Assembly: GCA_007132385.1 (NCBI GenBank)
Contig: SLOU01000086.1
Span: forward strand, 1 to 44,583
Source: Balneolaceae bacterium
Lineage (GTDB): Bacteria > Bacteroidota > Rhodothermia > Balneolales > Balneolaceae
Length of the DNA stretch: 44,583 nucleotides
Direction of reading: 5' to 3'
Shown here: one piece after another, positions 42,522 through 44,583 of the stretch
How positions within the stretch are numbered: position 1 is the stretch's first letter
How the letters are laid out: the number at the start of each line of letters is the position of its first letter
Position numbers and translations under genes: made by a program
Notes under the pieces: model-generated
Databases searched by the model: none
Told to the model about the DNA's origin: nothing
Seen by the model: the letters and a program-made list of their open reading frames with translations, nothing else

Positions 42522-44583
42522 TCAATAGTCATATTGCCAGCGCAAGTCGATTCCTTCCCGGCTGTCGTCTCCCTGGGTAACGACCAGTTCAAGATTTCTC
42601 CGGATCATGTATTCCAGCATAAAGAGGGTTTTCGGCGAAACGCCGCTTATTTCATTCAATACAGCAAAAAATGTTCGATCCCCAATAAACCATCCGGTTT
42701 TGATTGTTGTGGAACTGCCGGACGCTGAACGATTGGTATCGATTTGAACCACATCAATTCCGAGTTGTTGAGCAGCCAGCATCTCCACCCGGTCGAGCAG
42801 CAAATCCAGGGCGATATCGGCAGCACCTCCTCCCGTACCCCCTCCAGATATCGTCTGTTGCCAGGAGTCGAGGGAATGGAACGGCTGACCAAATATCGTG
42901 TAACTGATGATATCCTGGAGTTCCAAGAAAGGCTCGCTTTCAAAACGAAATTCAGGGTTTTCGACATTTCCTTCGATGATATACCAGATGCTGATATCTT
43001 CTGATGTTTGAGGCGGACTATAAAGGGTTCGGATGTTCAGGTCCGGATTATCAATCGGGCCCGAAAAGGTAATCACGGCATCATCGAGCTGAAAATTCCG
43101 GCCCAGAGTTTGTGCATAACCCCGCACCCCCTGGATTGCCCCGAACATCTCAAGGTCTCCTCCCGCCTGTTTGACCAGATTTACGTCACCAGAAAGTTCA
43201 ATTTCCATATCGGGGAACTGACGGTTTCGTATAAAAAACTGACGGTCGAATGATACATTCAATTCAATGGCCATTGAATCGTACAGTGCAATATTCATGG
43301 GTTCCGGCTCATCTTCGAGTTGCACATCTTCAATCGCCTGATCTCCGAAATTCGGAAGAAAAAAGAATCCGCTTCTGAAAGCCAACTCACCGGTCAGTTC
43401 CGGACGCTGAAATGTACCTCTCAAACGGCTTCGCAGGTCGACAATTGCATTCATATCAGGGGTATTGGCTACCCTGAAGACATTAGCCTGTACATTCAGA
43501 TCCATATTTCCCGGCTCGAGCCCATCCATCGCAAAAACTCCATTTGCAGTAAAATTGCCCGGCCCGCTTCGCATGGAAAAATTTTGAATATTAACCTGGT
43601 CCGGCGTGAAATTAATATCCGAACGGATCTCACTTAGCGTAACATTTGTGGCCATTATCCGAACACTGCCATTTCGAAGACTCATATTCCCTCTTGTTTC
43701 CAGGTCGGCAATCGGTCCTTGCAGCTCCAGGTCAGCTGTGAGCCTGCCCTGCAAACTTCGCAATACATCCCTGTCCAGAAAATCATTAAATAAAGCAATA
43801 TCCAGGTTTTCGGAATGAAATGAAGCATACACTTCGTCTTCCTCACGTGGAAGATCTACGCGAAATGCCTGAAGGTCCAGATACAGTGGCAACATCGATT
43901 CAAACCGGGCTATTTGAGTGCCCAGTGAATGGATATCACCATTGAACCTGACAGAGGCTTCTTCGTGCGTGTATTGAATATCTACACCCATTGAGTCGAT
44001 ATTCACTCCGGAAAAATTGCCTTCCCTGAAATCAAGCCTTCCGTCAAACAGAGGCAATCCGGCCGTCCCTTCAACCTCTGAATTGAAAGAAATGTACCCA
44101 TCGGCCTCGATTCCGTTTTCCTCACCCAGAAACCCGACCCAGTACGAAAGTGGAGTGGAATTCAGCCTGAATTCACCTTCCACATTTTCTTCAAAAAATG
44201 ATTCGTCGAATTCCTCGGGATCACCGGGTTGATACGGCAGATTCACCCGCAGGTAGAGCAGCTCCGAACCGTTGTACCAGGCATCGGCATGTGTCAGCAG
44301 GCGGTCCTGATCAATTCCGATCGCCAGGTTGAGGGAATCGATTCGTCCCTCATTAATTTCTATTTGGCTGAACTGTATATCCGAATCGGTCCGAATCAAC
44401 CCGTTCTCATGGAAAAATTCGATACTGCCGCTCAGAAGGGCTTCTGCATAAAATTCATCGAGGAATGAACGCTGCAACGTACCAAGGTCCAGTTGCTGTG
44501 CGTCCAGTGTAACCTCCTGCCGATGTTCATCCAGGTAGGGTATGGAAAGCTTCAGAAATGCCAACTCATCGGACGACTGTATA
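42522..44583 (-). CDS. tamB: TamB/DUF490 translocation and assembly module protein, C-terminal part (truncated by window edge)
   Basis: The frame runs from the right edge, open past a TTG at 44564, to TAG 42524-42522. About 687 residues are visible. They consist of repeating beta-strand units (GNFTANGVFAMDGLE, LRGTFQRPELTGELAFRSG) typical of the TamB/AsmA-like beta-taco. The conserved TamB C-terminal domain follows (GYAQTLGRNFQLDDAVITFS, the LNIRTLYSPPQTSED and GISYTIFGQPF-like ISYTIFGQPF blocks). It ends with a beta-strand and QYDY. TamB spans the periplasm and helps insert outer-membrane proteins or carry phospholipid. The N-terminal anchor lies outside the window. Confidence 0.9.
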   Translation of the reverse strand, partial: IQSSDELAFLKLSIPYLDEHRQEVTLDAQQLDLGTLQRSFLDEFYAEALLSGSIEFFHENGLIRTDSDIQFSQIEINEGRIDSLNLAIGIDQDRLLTHADAWYNGSELLYLRVNLPYQPGDPEEFDESFFEENVEGEFRLNSTPLSYWVGFLGEENGIEADGYISFNSEVEGTAGLPLFDGRLDFREGNFSGVNIDSMGVDIQYTHEEASVRFNGDIHSLGTQIARFESMLPLYLDLQAFRVDLPREEDEVYASFHSENLDIALFNDFLDRDVLRSLQGRLTADLELQGPIADLETRGNMSLRNGSVRIMATNVTLSEIRSDINFTPDQVNIQNFSMRSGPGNFTANGVFAMDGLEPGNMDLNVQANVFRVANTPDMNAIVDLRSRLRGTFQRPELTGELAFRSGFFFLPNFGDQAIEDVQLEDEPEPMNIALYDSMAIELNVSFDRQFFIRNRQFPDMEIELSGDVNLVKQAGGDLEMFGAIQGVRGYAQTLGRNFQLDDAVITFSGPIDNPDLNIRTLYSPPQTSEDISIWYIIEGNVENPEFRFESEPFLELQDIISYTIFGQPFHSLDSWQQTISGGGTGGGAADIALDLLLDRVEMLAAQQLGIDVVQIDTNRSASGSSTTIKTGWFIGDRTFFAVLNEISGVSPKTLFMLEYMIRRNLELVVTQGDDSREGIDLRWQYDY

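Overview
The window looks like a chromosomal segment of a Bacteroidota/Rhodothermota-type bacterium, most likely a marine or saline Balneolota (Balneolaceae-like) organism. The evidence is a protein with a type IX secretion C-terminal sorting domain, several candidate promoters of the Bacteroidota type (TTG, about 20 bases, TAnnTTTG), mostly weak Shine-Dalgarno sequences, a class II DAHP synthase, and separate (not fused) secD and secF genes. This placement is an inference from gene content. No rRNA, CRISPR array, prophage or complete insertion sequence was seen.

Layout. 0-9 kb: the 5' end of an rRNA/tRNA methyltransferase gene running off the left edge, an ALDH7-type aldehyde dehydrogenase, a class C beta-lactamase-like serine hydrolase, a coupled NhaC antiporter-WbqC pair, protein-L-isoaspartate methyltransferase, and a DPP4-like S9 peptidase. 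9-19.5 kb: a lipoprotein alpha/beta hydrolase with a ferredoxin-reductase-like gene interrupted by an in-frame amber codon, a periplasmic alkaline-phosphatase-superfamily protein with a beta-strand-rich tail, a TPR sensor histidine kinase, an exported protein of unknown function, a DegP/HtrA protease and a small heat-shock protein. The last has a sigma-54-like promoter and a 9-9-9 inverted repeat. 19.5-32.5 kb: housekeeping genes (class II DAHP synthase, uvrA, an MscS channel, secD-secF, a STAS protein, purA), followed directly by a RuBisCO-like protein and an overlapping cupin. 32.5-35 kb: tRNA-Gly, two copies of a double-hairpin intergenic repeat, an unrecognised ~547-residue protein gene with a frameshift near its 3' end, and a decayed coding remnant. 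35-44.6 kb: envelope genes (OmpH/Skp-like chaperone, T9SS-sorted HExxH protein, polytopic membrane protein, matrixin-like metalloprotease, and a TamB C-terminus running off the right edge) mixed with an SDR oxidoreductase, a GroES-like protein and an MBL-fold hydrolase.

Several products act on envelope quality control: DegP, OmpH/Skp, TamB, SecDF, and the exported peptidases. The most unusual metabolic unit is purA-RLP-cupin. A RuBisCO-like protein overlapping a cupin recalls the 5'-methylthioadenosine-isoprenoid shunt of Rhodospirillum rubrum, but the active-site pattern leaves the substrate open. Items most worth checking are that RLP-cupin pair, the sigma-54/9-9-9 repeat control region of the small heat-shock gene, the terminator that sits 7 bases before the purA start codon, and the two reading-frame lesions (amber at 10680-10682; frameshift between 34527 and 34566).
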